NCBI GenBank assembly: GCA_900768505.1
Contig: CAAGED010000049.1
Location: 1-62,453 of the forward strand
DNA: 62,453 bases
Reading direction: 5' to 3'
Source of the DNA: Lentisphaeria bacterium
GTDB taxonomy: Bacteria > Verrucomicrobiota > Lentisphaeria > Victivallales > Victivallaceae
A program made the translations under genes and the position numbers. The notes beneath the pieces were generated by a model. It was not told the origin of the DNA, made no database searches, and worked only from the letters and a program-made list of their open reading frames with translations. Within the stretch, counting starts at the first letter, position 1, and the number at the start of each line of letters is the position of its first letter. Of this stretch, positions 25,516 to 34,904 are shown one piece after another.

Positions 25516-26445
25516 TCACGCCGCAGCTTTTTTATAATTGCAAATCACCGCAATAGACAACCCGACAACCACAATCAACACCCCCAGCACATTACTCATG
25601 GTAATTTTTTCACCAATAATCATCCACGCTCCAATGAGGGTAAAAATCGGCGTCATATTCTGCATCAGCGACAATTTCCACAACGGAAGCCTTGCCATGG
25701 CGTAACTCCAGGCTAAAAATGCCAGAGCCGTGGGAAAAATACCAATAACCAGTACCGCAATATAGGCGGAAATTTGGGTTGGAATTACCAATTTATCGTG
25801 CATCAGCCACAACAATGGAATGGTATAAAATCCGGAAAATACCTGACTCCAAGCCGTGATGGCAAAAATATTGTCGCTCTGCATCAGCTCCTCTCCAACC
25901 AACGAGCCAATCACCCAGGAGATGGCAGAAATCAGCAGACAAATTTGGCCAAGCAAATCGGCATTCGCCGTGCCGGTAAAAATATTCAATACCAATGTGC
26001 TGCCGAGTACCCCTAAAATCATGGCAACAATCTCAGATTTTGAAGTTGGTTTACGCCGGATTAGTTTCCACAAAATCACCAGCAACGCCGGACCGGATTC
26101 CACGTAAAGCGCCCCAACCATTGCACTGGAGGATTTTACACCGTAAAAAAGTAATACCGTCATCAGCCAATAAAAGAAAAAAGACATTGCCGCAGTTTGA
26201 TAAACCTGTCTGGGATTTTTCAGCAGCAGCGGCTTCTTTAAAAACCATCCTAATCCGAAAATCACCGCCGGCCCGATAATAAATCTGCTCATGGTCAATG
26301 AAAACGAATCCATTTTTTGCGGCACACTGCTTACCAAAAAACGGCTGCAAACAAAGGCTAAACTCCACAAAAATGTGGCGGCAAGTGCCAACAGCAACCC
26401 ATTGGCTTCCGATTTCCGGCTAATTTGCGACATAACAAAATCCAT
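25516..26445 (-). CDS. EamA/DMT-family transporter
   Basis: 309 aa with ten predicted membrane helices in two EamA repeats (about 15-150 and 165-300). These drug/metabolite transporters move small metabolites across the inner membrane. The start is uncertain: the ATG at 26445 has AAGGA only two bases away, while the ATG at 26433 (MSQIS) has no better site. Being first in an operon with an iron-chelate importer is unusual and suggests export of a chelator or precursor, which is inference. Confidence 0.88.
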   Translation of the reverse strand: MDFVMSQISRKSEANGLLLALAATFLWSLAFVCSRFLVSSVPQKMDSFSLTMSRFIIGPAVIFGLGWFLKKPLLLKNPRQVYQTAAMSFFFYWLMTVLLFYGVKSSSAMVGALYVESGPALLVILWKLIRRKPTSKSEIVAMILGVLGSTLVLNIFTGTANADLLGQICLLISAISWVIGSLVGEELMQSDNIFAITAWSQVFSGFYTIPLLWLMHDKLVIPTQISAYIAVLVIGIFPTALAFLAWSYAMARLPLWKLSLMQNMTPIFTLIGAWMIIGEKITMSNVLGVLIVVVGLSIAVICNYKKAAA

Positions 26446-26466
26446 ATCCTTTTTTTACAATCAAAT

Positions 26467-26506
26467 CGGCTGACCCCCATTGTATAATCCACAATACGTT
26501 CAGCCG
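26467..26506. repeat. Hairpin upstream of the EamA operon
   Basis: CGGCTGA (26467-26473) pairs with TCAGCCG (26500-26506) and inner ATTGT with ACAAT. It lies 20 bases before the EamA start on the minus strand, in the mRNA leader, and could affect expression of the operon. Confidence 0.5.
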
Positions 26507-26539
26507 TTCCGACTGGAAAAATATTTCCCCAATACAAAT

Positions 26540-26576
26540 ATACTCACCAGAAGACAAAATCGCTTTTGGTGAGTAT
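26540..26576 (-). terminator. Hairpin after rpsI, probable terminator
   Basis: ATACTCACCA (26540-26549) and TGGTGAGTAT (26567-26576) form a perfect 10-bp stem. On the minus strand it is followed by ATTTGTATT, a weak U tract. It lies 160 bases after the rpsI stop; the space between holds no gene. Confidence 0.55.
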
Positions 26577-26735
26577 AAAATTTCATAATAATTATCAGAA
26601 ACACCTTTTCAGTTTTTTCTGACAATCTTTTTGGGATTGGAGCAACCATTACGCCACTCCATCCAGGTAATCGATTTCCAATTTCAGGCGGCGAAGCATT
26701 CGACTACGCCACCGGAAAATCTCCGAATACACTGA

Positions 26736-27131
26736 TTAGCGCTTGGAGAACTGGAACCGTTTACGAGCGCCCGGCTGACCGGATTTCTTACGTTCCTTAA
26801 CGCGGGCATCGCGAGTAACCATACCAGCGGCCTTGAGGCTGGAACGAAGTGCTTCGTCCATCAGCATCAACGCGCGGGTGATTCCGTGACGCAAAGCGCC
26901 GGACTGACCAGCCAAACCGCCGCCACAAATGGTGGCCTTAATATCAACCTTACCGTCATTACCGGTAAGTTTAAGCGGCTGATTGATATAACCGCAAAGC
27001 GCATCTGTGCAGAAATACTCTTTGCAGGGCTTGCCGTTTACAATGATTTCGCCGGTTCCGGGGGTAACACGAACGCGGGCAACGGCGCATTTTCTGCGGC
27101 CGGTAGCAACAAATTCATTTACATTATTCAT
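26736..27131 (-). CDS. rpsI: 30S ribosomal protein S9
   Basis: 131 aa, standard length. ATGRRKCAVARVRV at the N-terminus and GARKRFQFSKR at the C-terminus are diagnostic; the SKR tail reaches the ribosomal P site. It follows rplM by nine bases in the conserved rplM-rpsI operon. Confidence 0.99.
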   Translation of the reverse strand: MNNVNEFVATGRRKCAVARVRVTPGTGEIIVNGKPCKEYFCTDALCGYINQPLKLTGNDGKVDIKATICGGGLAGQSGALRHGITRALMLMDEALRSSLKAAGMVTRDARVKERKKSGQPGARKRFQFSKR

Positions 27132-27140
27132 GATAATATC

Positions 27141-27572
27141 TTACTCCAGCGTAATTTTGGTTGGGATCTGAGCCGCATGCGGGTGATCGCTGCCAGCATA
27201 AACTTTCAGTTTCGCAAACTGAGCACGACCAAGACGACCCTTCGGCATCATGCCCCAGACGGCGTCCAGGATAATGCGTTCCGGATTCTTCTCGCGGAGC
27301 TTATCGGCAGTGATAAACTTGTGACCGCTCATGTAGCCGGAGAAAGTTTCATACTGCTTCTCGGTATTTTTCTTGCCGGTGAATACGGCATCTTTGGCAT
27401 TGATAACAATTACAAATGCACCGGTATCAATGTGCGGGGTATAAGTCGGCTTATCTTTGCCGCGAAGTGCATTGGCGATGATGACCGCCAAGCGACCGAC
27501 CGGCATTTCAGACGCGTCAAAAAGAATATGCTCGCGCTTGATTTCGCCAGTTTTAGCCAAATATGTTTTCAT
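27141..27572 (-). CDS. rplM: 50S ribosomal protein L13
   Basis: 143 aa, standard length. Diagnostic segments include ILFDASEMPVGRLA, HIDTGAFVIVINA, GYMSGHKFITADKL and AVWGMMPKGRLGRA. It is the first gene of the rplM-rpsI operon. GAGAT lies about ten bases before the ATG. Confidence 0.99.
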   Translation of the reverse strand: MKTYLAKTGEIKREHILFDASEMPVGRLAVIIANALRGKDKPTYTPHIDTGAFVIVINAKDAVFTGKKNTEKQYETFSGYMSGHKFITADKLREKNPERIILDAVWGMMPKGRLGRAQFAKLKVYAGSDHPHAAQIPTKITLE

Positions 27573-28014
27573 TGTTTTTAATCTCTAAGTTTTGTTTTGA
27601 TTGAACTTAAATTACTTTCACGACACAGAAAAAAACGGATTATCCAGCTTGCAGCCACCGCCGCACCGCTATCATATCCTTAATATTCCATCCGCTTATC
27701 GTGCAACAAACTTCACGCCGCATACTACCGCCAAAACAAGGTTCTTTGGTGCCAAGCCAATTCGGATTACCGTCCGAAGCGGCTGACCTGCGGTGCACTT
27801 GATTCCATAAAAAACCAAGATTTTCTGCCGCCGCCCACCAGAGATGATCGCGGCCTGATTAGACGGCAACACTTTACATTACCACAAAATCTATTTTTTT
27901 CCAATTAATATTGTTTTTTTTTACATTTTTTTTATGTTTTTTCATTTGACAATGCAAAAATGAGCAATACCTTTTAGATGTACGCTATATTTCCAGCTTT
28001 TTTCAGGAGTAAAA
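27573..28014. other. Intergenic region between rplM and the FloA operon
   Basis: 440 bases shared by divergent units. No gene is seen. A TTGACA at 27946-27951 with a weak -10 (TACCTT after 16 bases) is the best candidate for the rightward promoter. The 3' part is very AT-rich with long T runs. Confidence 0.45.
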
Positions 28015-28089
28015 ATGTCAATTATAATTATTGCGGCAGGAATCATCATTGTTTTAATCGTTTTTTATTTTTTATATCGACTCTCATAA
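28015..28089 (+). CDS. 24-aa single-span membrane peptide upstream of floA
   Basis: An ATG with a near-perfect ribosome binding site (CAGGAG, 5 bases upstream) opens a 24-codon frame, MSIIIIAAGIIIVLIVFYFL then YRLS. It is almost entirely one hydrophobic helix with a short positively charged C-terminal end. It ends 45 bases before floA, in the same direction, and no terminator separates them. Flotillin-like FloA proteins are usually paired with NfeD membrane proteins; a tiny partner or leader peptide here would be different. Not recognised as a known family; support is the strong ribosome binding site and clean composition. Confidence 0.6.
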   Translation: MSIIIIAAGIIIVLIVFYFLYRLS

Positions 28090-28134
28090 AATTTTAATCC
28101 AACTAAAAGAACACAAAATCAAGGATTTTATAAT

Positions 28135-29187
28135 ATGAATTTAATTCAGTTTTTAACCATTGCGGCATCAACTCCCAACTCCGATTCTTTTTTCGGTTAC
28201 GCTCCAATGATTATTGCCGCAGTTTTGGTGACTTTTTTTATCATCCTCTTCGGCGTAATTATTCCATTGCCGCTCTGGATCGCCGCAATTTTTTCCGGCG
28301 TCCACGTACCAATCAGCGCCATGATCGGAATGCGTCTGCGCCGGGTGCCGCCGCAGGTAATTCTCAGTTCCATGATTCAGGCTCAGAAGGCCGGATTGCA
28401 AGTGACCTCAAATGCTCTGGAAGCCCATTATCTGGCCGGCGGAAATGTTTTCCGGGTGATTTTCGCCTTGGTGGCGGCGGACAAAGCCGGCATTCCTCTC
28501 ACCTTCCAGCGGGCAACCGCCATCGATCTGGCCGGACGAAATGTTCTTGAAGCGGTAAAAATGAGCGTCAATCCGAAGGTTATCGAAACACCGCTGGTTA
28601 CCGCCGTAGCCCAGGACGGTATTCAGCTGCAGGCCGTTGCACGGGTAACCGTGCGGGCCAACATTGACCGGCTGGTGGGCGGTGCCGGCGAAGAGACCAT
28701 TCTAGCTCGCGTCGGCGAGGGAATTGTCACCACCATAGGTTCGGCGGTAACCCACAAAAATGTACTGGAAAACCCGGACTCAATTTCAAAAACCGTGTTA
28801 GCCAAAGGGTTGGATTCCGGTACCGCCTTTGAAATTCTCTCCATTGATATTGCCGACGTAAATGTGGGGCGCAATATCGGCGCCGAACTTCAAATGGCAC
28901 AAGCCAATGCAGACAAGGATATTGCTCAAGCTAAAGCGGAAGAGCGGCGCGCCATGGCGGTGGCTCGGGAGCAGGAGATGAAGGCAAAAATTCGTGAAAT
29001 GGAAGGAACCCTGGTTGAGGCCGAATCTGAAATTCCAATGGCCATCGCCGAATCGCTTGAAAACGGCAATTTAAACATTATGGATTATTATAAATTGAAG
29101 AACGTTATTGCCGATACCGATATGCGCCACGCCATCGCAGCCTCCACCGAACCGCATGAGGCGCAAGCCAAGGCAGTAGTAAAATAA
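28135..29187 (+). CDS. floA: Flotillin-like protein FloA (YqfA family)
   Basis: 350 aa. An N-terminal membrane hairpin (about 25-60, IIAAVLVTFFIILFGVIIPLPLWIAAIF) precedes a SPFH-like domain with long stretches conserved in FloA: MRLRRVPPQVILSSMIQAQKAG, HYLAGGNVFRV, LAGRNVLEAVKMSVNPKVIETP and GEGIVTTIGSA. An Ala/Glu/Lys-rich coiled coil follows (about 255-310). FloA scaffolds membrane microdomains. AAGGA lies nine bases before the ATG. The next gene starts 30 bases after the stop. Confidence 0.97.
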   Translation: MNLIQFLTIAASTPNSDSFFGYAPMIIAAVLVTFFIILFGVIIPLPLWIAAIFSGVHVPISAMIGMRLRRVPPQVILSSMIQAQKAGLQVTSNALEAHYLAGGNVFRVIFALVAADKAGIPLTFQRATAIDLAGRNVLEAVKMSVNPKVIETPLVTAVAQDGIQLQAVARVTVRANIDRLVGGAGEETILARVGEGIVTTIGSAVTHKNVLENPDSISKTVLAKGLDSGTAFEILSIDIADVNVGRNIGAELQMAQANADKDIAQAKAEERRAMAVAREQEMKAKIREMEGTLVEAESEIPMAIAESLENGNLNIMDYYKLKNVIADTDMRHAIAASTEPHEAQAKAVVK

Positions 29188-29217
29188 ATATTACCCAACG
29201 CAGCAGAGTAACCAGAA

Positions 29218-29610
29218 ATGAGCATTTTTAAGCTGATTAAAGAGATAGTGGACGAGCTTGACGACATGTCGAATAAGGATTTCATTCCTCCCGCCGCCAG
29301 GCCGGACATCACGCAGACCAACTTTAAGGTGCGACAAAACAATGTAAATTATTCCGATAACGGCAATAAAATTGCAACAGAAGACTTTGACCGAATTGAT
29401 TTACATCGCGGCAACGGGATGGAATGCCAATTTTCTGCCAACAATGGTTCCCATTCCGCAGTCAATACGGCTGCAGAAGTTATACCAGGCGTCTCCGTTC
29501 CGGCGCCCCAACCCAATAAAATTATTGATCTTTTGCGCCACAACGCCGCCGATGCCATAATCGTCAATGAAATTCTAAGTAAACCGTTGGCTCTGCGGGA
29601 TAAAAAATAA
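29218..29610 (+). CDS. Hypothetical 130-aa protein in the FloA operon
   Basis: No recognised family. The acidic N-terminal helix (MSIFKLIKEIVDELDDM) is followed by a polar, probably disordered middle and a C-terminal hydrophobic segment NKIIDLLRHNAADAIIVNEI ending LSKPLALRDKK. It begins 30 bases after floA, so co-transcription is likely and a FloA-associated role is possible. No signal peptide or membrane span. It could be a soluble partner; function unknown. Confidence 0.65.
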   Translation: MSIFKLIKEIVDELDDMSNKDFIPPAARPDITQTNFKVRQNNVNYSDNGNKIATEDFDRIDLHRGNGMECQFSANNGSHSAVNTAAEVIPGVSVPAPQPNKIIDLLRHNAADAIIVNEILSKPLALRDKK

Positions 29611-29669
29611 GTTTTTTGCCTAATCAATAAAATCAATTTCTGCCGTTTTTTTTTACAATGTAAAATTTT

Positions 29670-29981
29670 TTAAGCCGGTTCAACAATTCGCAAATCACAA
29701 CCGATACGCATATCTTCAGTAGCGGCATGAAATGAATTCATATGCTCGGTCGCCAGGTGACGCTTCAGATGGTCAACACTCTCCCAGCCCTCGACGCAGG
29801 TAACGGTAATCACCTCTTTGTTGTCAGACGCGGAGACCATATCACACGGCACATTAAGACATGGGTCATACTGAATGCATCCCTCTTCCGCCCGTACTGA
29901 AGGAACAATTTTCTTAAATTCTTTAATGAAAGCGTCCAAGGTATTAGCCTTGATTTGAATTGCGGCAATGACATAAATCAT
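29670..29981 (-). CDS. ABM-domain (YgiN-type) putative monooxygenase
   Basis: 103 aa, the usual size of a single antibiotic-biosynthesis monooxygenase domain. It shows the pattern MIYVIAAIQIKANTLDAFIKEFKKI, EEGCIQYD and WESVDHLKRHLATEHM, in which the ferredoxin-like half-fold dimerises. Members oxidise quinols or degrade heme-type substrates, and many have unknown roles. GAGGT lies eight bases before the ATG. It is monocistronic, divergent from rnhB. Confidence 0.85.
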   Translation of the reverse strand: MIYVIAAIQIKANTLDAFIKEFKKIVPSVRAEEGCIQYDPCLNVPCDMVSASDNKEVITVTCVEGWESVDHLKRHLATEHMNSFHAATEDMRIGCDLRIVEPA

Positions 29982-30080
29982 ATTTACTGACCTCGCTGAT
30001 TTTACTTATTAAAATTATGTGTTAAATTACTTGTATAATAATATAAGCTCTAATTTCATAAATTACAATCGAAAACACAG

Positions 30081-30746
30081 ATGAAAACAAATCAACTCCC
30101 ATCCGAAATGCTCCTGCCGGAACTGGAGGCAATGAATAATCACTCCTCTCCCATCATAATCGCCGGCATTGACGAAGCCGGGCGCGGCCCAATTGCCGGG
30201 CCAGTGGTGGCGGCGGCGGTTATTTTACACGACCACAAGAATCTTCCGCCGTTTTTTGACTCCAAACAGTTGACTCATCAGAAGCGCGCTGAACTTCTTG
30301 CCGAACTAAAAAATCATCCGGCAATTGAGTACGGCATTGGCGTTGTCGAGGTATCAGATATTGATACGTTAAATATCCTTGGTGCAACGTTTGAGGCCAT
30401 GCGTCGCGCTGTCCGGACGTTAAAACAAGTTGATTATCTACTGGTGGATGGCAACAAAATTATTCCGGGTTTGAGCTGCGAACAATCCGCCATCGTCAAA
30501 GGTGACGCCCGCAGCGCCTCCATTGCCGCCGCCAGCATTATCGCCAAGGAGTACCGGGACGAAATAATGCGTCAATATGATCTGATTTACCCGGGCTACG
30601 GATTTGCCGAACACATGGGATACGGCACGAAATTTCATTTAGACGCCCTTAAAAAATTAGGCATAACACCGATACATCGTCGCTCTTTCGGTCCGGTGCG
30701 GGATATAATTACCCCGCCGCCCAGGCAGATTGATTTTGATTTCTAA
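30081..30746 (+). CDS. rnhB: Ribonuclease HII
   Basis: 221 aa. The catalytic signature AGIDEAGRGPIAGPVVAAAV (residues about 29-48), SKQLT, and KGDARSASIAAASIIAKEYRD are diagnostic of type 2 RNase H, which removes ribonucleotides and RNA from DNA hybrids. The ribosome binding site is weak. A second family member, RNase HIII, is encoded at 56720-57673. Confidence 0.98.
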   Translation: MKTNQLPSEMLLPELEAMNNHSSPIIIAGIDEAGRGPIAGPVVAAAVILHDHKNLPPFFDSKQLTHQKRAELLAELKNHPAIEYGIGVVEVSDIDTLNILGATFEAMRRAVRTLKQVDYLLVDGNKIIPGLSCEQSAIVKGDARSASIAAASIIAKEYRDEIMRQYDLIYPGYGFAEHMGYGTKFHLDALKKLGITPIHRRSFGPVRDIITPPPRQIDFDF

Positions 30747-30835
30747 GTTGAATACTGCAATTATCCACGGCCTGCCAGTTGACAATCCTCTCCTTCAATA
30801 AATGATATTAAATCCAGAACAAGAGGAGAAAATGT

Positions 30836-31585
30836 ATGCCAGCTTGCGCCGCCGATGAAATTTTTTGCAACTGCGATTACGGTCAGTTCGCCTTTTTTAA
30901 CGGTAAACCATACCAGAAAAAAAATATCGTTTTTAAAAAAAATCCAATCTACCAGGTTGCCCCGCCGGATGCGGTCAATCTCAAAAAAATGGAATTCGCC
31001 TACCCGGACAATTATCCAGACATCAATGAAAAACACGCCATCTGGAGCGGAGCGGATGTGGCCGCCACCTTTCTGCATGGCCACAAATCAACTACCTGCG
31101 AAGTTGGTCAAACCCCCGGCAACTACATTTTCCGGCAAAATAAAAGAATGAGTATCAGCAGTTTTGAATTTACCGTGCTTACCGGCGGCTCGCTGGACTA
31201 CATTTTTGAATACAACCGCCGGGGTGGAAGTATTTCCGACAACACCTGGAGTCCTCCATGCGCCGGAGTTGCCAGAATCATCCGCTGTATATTGGACAAC
31301 TCTCAGGTCGAAACCACCGAAGATGCCACATTCAGCGCCAACTGGCAACCGGATTATTTGCTTAACGGCAAATCATTAAAACTGCCGGGATTCATAACCA
31401 GCGACCAATACAGTGTTCCGGTTGCGGTAAAAAGCGGTGACACCATCTCTATCGAGGTAAAAGAGGTTGTCAAGTCCAAACATTTCGGCCCCTTTGAACC
31501 AGGAAGCGAAAAGGGCAGCACCCGCATTATTCCATCCCCGCAGGGGGCCTACTGGAACATTATTTTTCTACCGGCAAGTTACTGA
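30836..31585 (+). CDS. Hypothetical 249-aa protein, beta-rich
   Basis: Not recognised. AGGAG lies 7 bases before the ATG at 30836. The sequence is rich in aromatic and beta-forming residues with no signal peptide or membrane span (PYQKKNIVFKKNP, GSLDYIFEYNRRGGSISDNTW, SGDTISIEVKEV). Five to six cysteines occur, three of them at the N-terminus (MPACAADEIFCNC). The gene is separated from rnhB by 89 bases. It could be a ligand-binding or coat-like domain; no function is proposed. Confidence 0.6.
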   Translation: MPACAADEIFCNCDYGQFAFFNGKPYQKKNIVFKKNPIYQVAPPDAVNLKKMEFAYPDNYPDINEKHAIWSGADVAATFLHGHKSTTCEVGQTPGNYIFRQNKRMSISSFEFTVLTGGSLDYIFEYNRRGGSISDNTWSPPCAGVARIIRCILDNSQVETTEDATFSANWQPDYLLNGKSLKLPGFITSDQYSVPVAVKSGDTISIEVKEVVKSKHFGPFEPGSEKGSTRIIPSPQGAYWNIIFLPASY

Positions 31586-32040
31586 ATTTGCCGACAAAAA
31601 CAACTCAGGCGCAGAGATTTTTTGCAAACTTTTTCCGGACAATTTCCTGGATTATCTCCAGTGTCATCAGTTGCTCAAAATTTTCGTCAATACTTTTTAC
31701 CGCCAATTCATACTAGCGGAAAGTCTGGTCAAAGCTTGCGGCATCACCTATCAATATTCCATCCGACCAGGCCTTTTCGGTCGATGAAAACTTTTTCACC
31801 CCCCCACAACATGGCAAATATACTGAACAATCAGATGATAACTCCCCTCTGCAGCCATGGGAACATCAATTCAACAACGTCTCCAACCAATGCAACAATA
31901 AACACTCCAGTGAATTTTATATACTCGTTAATCACCTTTGCTCAAATGGAGACTGCAGCTGCTGCAATTAAGGTGTATAACCCCAATACACCAATATATT
32001 ACGACACTCCTGCAAGTCCTTCCATTCCTTAATTTTTCTT
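31586..32040. pseudogene. Possible decayed coding sequence
   Basis: Two coding-like pieces without a proper gene. On the plus strand 31586-31789 continues an open frame with good codon use (FCKLFPDNFLDYLQCHQLL) but has no start of its own. On the minus strand 31831-31998 one frame reads as membrane-protein-like sequence (INEYIKFTGVFIVALVGDVV) interrupted by a TGA at 31942-31944. Either may be a relic; neither matches a family I know. Confidence 0.3.
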
Positions 32041-32102
32041 TTCATTGCTATTTTACTTTTTTAACATATCAGTTCAATCTAACGGATCTTTTGCCGGATT
32101 AA

Positions 32103-34904
32103 TCACTTGCGCCGGGCTCGGCGCAGGGCGTTCAGCAAATCATTATTGGCTTCCAAGTCCGAATTCTTTTCCTGCTCCGTGGAATTAACCGCAATCTCCA
32201 TTGACTCCTCCTGCTTCGCCGGTTCAGCGGCTGAAATAATTTTACGACGAGCCGTCTTTTCAGGCTTCTCATGTCGTAATGCAGTGGATTGAACATCCGG
32301 CGCTGACACCTTAGTTTCAATATGTTTCGATGCGCCAAACCACATATTATAAAGATTCAAATGGCGCTCCGCCACCTCCAGCAAAAATAACAATAACGCC
32401 GCCATCAGTAAATATGGCGTCACATCATTTCGCTGCGGTTTTTTCGGTAAAGCTGCCCAGATTTCCGCAACCGAGGGGTCAATCCGTCCCCCTGTCGCAC
32501 CAACGTATTCGGCAAACGTTTTGCTTCGCCCCGCTTCGGATTTGAGGCGAAATTCCGGGGAATAAATCTCCGCAACCGGGGACAGCACAATCGGCCGGAT
32601 ACCACTCCAGCTTACCGTACTCAGGTAGGTGGAGGCACCCTCAATCGGAATTACCGCACTCAAACGATCCGGCGACACATAATTCATTTTTTGTTTGGAT
32701 ATTTTATTTTTACCGCCGGGAACGGACGCAATCGTATTTACCTGCGGCAAATCCTCCAGCCAGGGGTCGCTCTCCCGGTCCGGGTTGAGATGCAAATCAA
32801 TCTGCAGCGCCCCATTGAGCAATTTTTGCGTAATCAAATAATCCCGGGAAATATCTTCCGGCAACTGCATGTAGCCGGCCAATGCGCTCAAAAGTGCCGC
32901 CCCCCGTTCGTCCTGTCCAAGTTTGCCGGTATATTCTCCATCCGCCTCTCCGGTGTAGGCGCTGACCCGTCCCAAATCCACCAGACGCACTGCCGCCAGC
33001 GGCGCATTAAATTCATCATCCGTAAGCGCCCACGCTTCCGCCTCCGGACGAATGTAACAAAGATTGTAACCTCCCACTTCAAAACCGCCGCTGAGGGTAT
33101 CCGCTCCCCCCAGCCGTGCCTCCGGCAAAAAATATCCCGCCGTTTTCTCCTGAATAAACGCACTGCGTGCCATGGTAAAAACATCCTGCACAAAAATTTG
33201 CGGTAATTCGTCCGCCCGATTTGAGAAGTAGATTTCTCCGCCGCCCCGGGCGGCCACATCCTTCAGGAAAATGGCATCGCAATCCTGCTCGGTACCCAAA
33301 CCGGTTACGCTGACGGTTATTCCAATCTTACTGCTTTCGGCCAGCAACGCCTGATACTCGCCGGGTTCTTCGGCATCGGCAGCATCGGCAAAAAGGATTA
33401 AATGCCGGATTCCAGCCTTGGATTTGCTCAATTGACTCAGAGCGGAACGCAATGCGGTGAAGGTGAAAATTCCGCCGCCCATTGATTCAATTCCAAGTAT
33501 TTTTTTCTCCGGATCCGAATGCTCCGCCACTGCCTGCAGCGGCAACACCGAGTGTGCCGTGCTGTCCACCGCCAGAAGTCCGAATTCATCCCGCTCCTGC
33601 AGCTGCCGGAAGGCCTCCAATGTCGCCTGATTGGCCAAATCCATCTTGGTTAACTTGCCAATCGGCATCGCCATACTCCCGGAACGATCCAGCGCAACCA
33701 TTAACGCCATTGAACTCTTGCGAACCTCCCGCCGCTGCTCCAGCGAAACCGGAAGAATCGATTCCAGCGCCGATTTGTAGTATCCGCCCACGGCAAAAGA
33801 TTGCCGACCGCCGGTTATCATCAAGCCAATTGCACCGTTGCGCACCATATCCGCCAGAAGCTGACACCCGTCCATGCCGATTGAGCCGGCAGTGACATTT
33901 TCCAACACCACGCCGGAGTAACGGGCCAAATTTCTCGGAGTCACCCGAAAATCCGACGGGGCATATGATTCAAGTTCAAATCCGCTATTGCGCAACAATT
34001 CAGCAAAATTTCCACTGGGGGAAGAGCTCAGTAGCAACAATGGCTTACGTCCGTAGATTTCCACAACACGCCGCGCCGAATTATTCTCCAAACAAGGATC
34101 ATTTTCATCGCCGGGTCCGTTGATCCGTACTTGATAATCCATAATTCCCGGTTTTTTTCCGCTATCACTCCAATATACAAAATTATTTCCTCGCCTGAGT
34201 TTAAGCGGCAACTCCCGCCAGACACCATCATTGCAACGGATTTTTGCCGTTGCAAACTGCTCAATCGGCGACTCAATCTGCATCTGCAAGGTATAAACTT
34301 CTCCGGGCATCACCCGCAGCGGAGCCTCCAGCGCCGTAATTGCCATATCACCAAACGAAATATTACTCATATCCACAAAATCCACCCCAATCTCCCGGGA
34401 GGCCGCCGCTTCAAACCGTTTAACCGGATTTATACCACTCCATTCCCCGTCGCTGATCAACACAATACGCCCAGGAGTATTGTATGGAATTTGTCGCAAC
34501 GCCAATTCCAAGGCCGCGTCAACATTGCTGGAATCAATATTTTCATGGTAGCTTTTCAACCCCTCGTAGGCGGGAGCGACGGGTAATTTTTCCACTTGCG
34601 CCTGCGCGCCGAAGCTCACTACCCCCAGAGTGGAATTCGCCGGTCTGGCTAATTCAAGCTGACGAATCAGGCGATCCGCTTCGCTTGAACCCTCCGGACT
34701 CATGGAGCGACTACGATCCACCACCACCAACAATGTACCACGCATGGATTGCCAGTCAATTCCAATTCCGGCCAGGGCGGCCACCAGCAAAAAATATATA
34801 ACCAATCTCAGGTAACGCACCCGCACATTGGCAAACGGCCGCAAATACCATATCAGGAACAATGGAATCAGCAATAAAAAAACAATTGGCCAATTTACAC
34901 TCAT
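32103..34904 (-). CDS. Large membrane protein with two VWA domains and a GATase1-like domain
   Basis: 933 aa, the last gene of the eight-gene operon. Two N-terminal membrane helices (PIVFLLLIPLFLIWYL and YLRLVIYFLLVAALAGIGI) are followed by a first VWA domain with MIDAS VVDRSRSMS (about 60-190), a domain resembling a class I glutamine amidotransferase fold (GAIGLMITGGRQSFAVGGYY, about 350), and a second VWA domain with VALDRSGSM (about 395-570). A late membrane helix (PYLLMAALLLFLLEVA, about 835) precedes a polar tail. VWA domains bind Mg2+ and protein partners in the periplasm or at the membrane. The start overlaps the upstream stop by four bases. Confidence 0.88.
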   Translation of the reverse strand: MSVNWPIVFLLLIPLFLIWYLRPFANVRVRYLRLVIYFLLVAALAGIGIDWQSMRGTLLVVVDRSRSMSPEGSSEADRLIRQLELARPANSTLGVVSFGAQAQVEKLPVAPAYEGLKSYHENIDSSNVDAALELALRQIPYNTPGRIVLISDGEWSGINPVKRFEAAASREIGVDFVDMSNISFGDMAITALEAPLRVMPGEVYTLQMQIESPIEQFATAKIRCNDGVWRELPLKLRRGNNFVYWSDSGKKPGIMDYQVRINGPGDENDPCLENNSARRVVEIYGRKPLLLLSSSPSGNFAELLRNSGFELESYAPSDFRVTPRNLARYSGVVLENVTAGSIGMDGCQLLADMVRNGAIGLMITGGRQSFAVGGYYKSALESILPVSLEQRREVRKSSMALMVALDRSGSMAMPIGKLTKMDLANQATLEAFRQLQERDEFGLLAVDSTAHSVLPLQAVAEHSDPEKKILGIESMGGGIFTFTALRSALSQLSKSKAGIRHLILFADAADAEEPGEYQALLAESSKIGITVSVTGLGTEQDCDAIFLKDVAARGGGEIYFSNRADELPQIFVQDVFTMARSAFIQEKTAGYFLPEARLGGADTLSGGFEVGGYNLCYIRPEAEAWALTDDEFNAPLAAVRLVDLGRVSAYTGEADGEYTGKLGQDERGAALLSALAGYMQLPEDISRDYLITQKLLNGALQIDLHLNPDRESDPWLEDLPQVNTIASVPGGKNKISKQKMNYVSPDRLSAVIPIEGASTYLSTVSWSGIRPIVLSPVAEIYSPEFRLKSEAGRSKTFAEYVGATGGRIDPSVAEIWAALPKKPQRNDVTPYLLMAALLLFLLEVAERHLNLYNMWFGASKHIETKVSAPDVQSTALRHEKPEKTARRKIISAAEPAKQEESMEIAVNSTEQEKNSDLEANNDLLNALRRARRK

